Positions 5,111 through 5,429 of a stretch of 5,429 nt of DNA are shown piece after piece. The notes under the pieces were generated by a model. That model had not been told where the DNA came from and ran no database searches. It was given only the letters and a program-made list of their open reading frames with translations. This DNA is from Pseudomonadales bacterium (GTDB lineage Bacteria; Pseudomonadota; Gammaproteobacteria; Pseudomonadales; DT-91). Position 1 is the first letter of the stretch, and each line of letters begins with the position of its first letter. The translations under genes and the position numbers were made by a program. Location of the stretch: positions 1-5,429 of the forward strand of contig JABSRR010000182.1 in assembly GCA_013215025.1 (NCBI GenBank), written 5' to 3'.

Positions 5111-5429
5111 ATGAAATTTAATCATGTAGGCATACCAACACTAGAAAAATTTGAGGGTGAAATTGATTTGCCTCATTTAAAAATGACGGTATCTGATCAT
5201 GAAAACAATCCCTTTGGTATTCAGTGGCAAAGGTACTGGAAAGATGCACCTTATCCAGAGCTTGTTAAATCTGTGCCTCATGTCGCTTTTGAAGTAAGTG
5301 ATTTAGACGATGCATTAAAAGGGCAAAAGATAATCATTCAACCAAATTCACCCAGTGACGGTTTAACAGTTGCGTTCATAGAAGTTAATGGAGTCCCAGT
5401 AGAATTAATGCAGTATGACAAAAACACAT
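5111..5429 (+). CDS. VOC (glyoxalase/bleomycin-resistance fold) family protein, 3' end outside window
   Basis: ATG 5111 opens a frame of 106 codons that reaches the window end without a stop. The protein begins MKFNHVGIPT and contains PHVAFEVSDLDDAL (56-69) and VAFIEVNGVPVELMQY (87-102). These are the paired beta-alpha-beta-beta-beta modules of the vicinal-oxygen-chelate fold. His5, His57 and Glu98 sit where VOC proteins often bind a metal. Length is close to complete for a single-domain member, so the stop is probably just past the edge. Substrate is unknown; VOC proteins include lyases, dioxygenases and resistance proteins. The gene is clearly more AT-rich than its neighbours and directly follows repeat copy 4, suggesting separate acquisition. 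The leader is only 23 bases from the repeat and has a weak AAGAA ribosome binding site. Confidence 0.85.
   Translation, partial: MKFNHVGIPTLEKFEGEIDLPHLKMTVSDHENNPFGIQWQRYWKDAPYPELVKSVPHVAFEVSDLDDALKGQKIIIQPNSPSDGLTVAFIEVNGVPVELMQYDKNT

Overview
The window looks like part of a moderately GC-rich Gram-negative chromosome, probably a marine-type gammaproteobacterium. Several proteins have signal peptides or membrane segments. One protein carries an exosortase-type (XrtH-like) sorting segment in mid-chain, an arrangement known from environmental Proteobacteria that make exosortases. The taxon is inferred; nothing here fixes genus or family.

Layout, left to right, with all intact genes on the + strand: (1) 1-411, the catalytic beta-subunit half of a glycosylasparaginase whose 5' part lies outside the window; (2) 412-770, a gap with a perfect 11-bp palindrome at 491-519; (3) 771-1847, an exported protein joining a 'midcut-by-XrtH' type N-terminal half to a C-terminal DUF1554 (C-type-lectin-like) domain; (4) 1868-2114 on the minus strand, the broken 3' end of a reverse-transcriptase-like gene; (5) 2233-5110, a row of four unrecognised genes: two small membrane proteins of 92 and 131 aa, then two exported proteins of 240 and 244 aa that look like distant tandem paralogues; (6) 5111 to the end, a lower-GC VOC (glyoxalase-like) gene that runs off the window.

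The most interesting structure is between the genes. Related short palindromic sequences with a TGGCCCC core occur once in nearly every gap: 2183-2208, 2513-2538, 3106-3131 and 5062-5087. A related palindrome lies at 490-519 and a degenerate copy at about 4001-4017. The gaps after 3038 and 3929 also share a longer degenerate tail. One gene per repeat, mostly with a separate leader, and an abrupt composition change just after a repeat together resemble a cassette-like accessory array. No integrase and no canonical integron attC site is visible, so this is a hypothesis.

No shared pathway is evident. The common theme is the cell envelope: genes 771-1847, 2233-2511, 2643-3038, 3207-3929 and 4096-4830 all encode exported or membrane proteins. 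The asparaginase and VOC genes look like unrelated metabolic neighbours.
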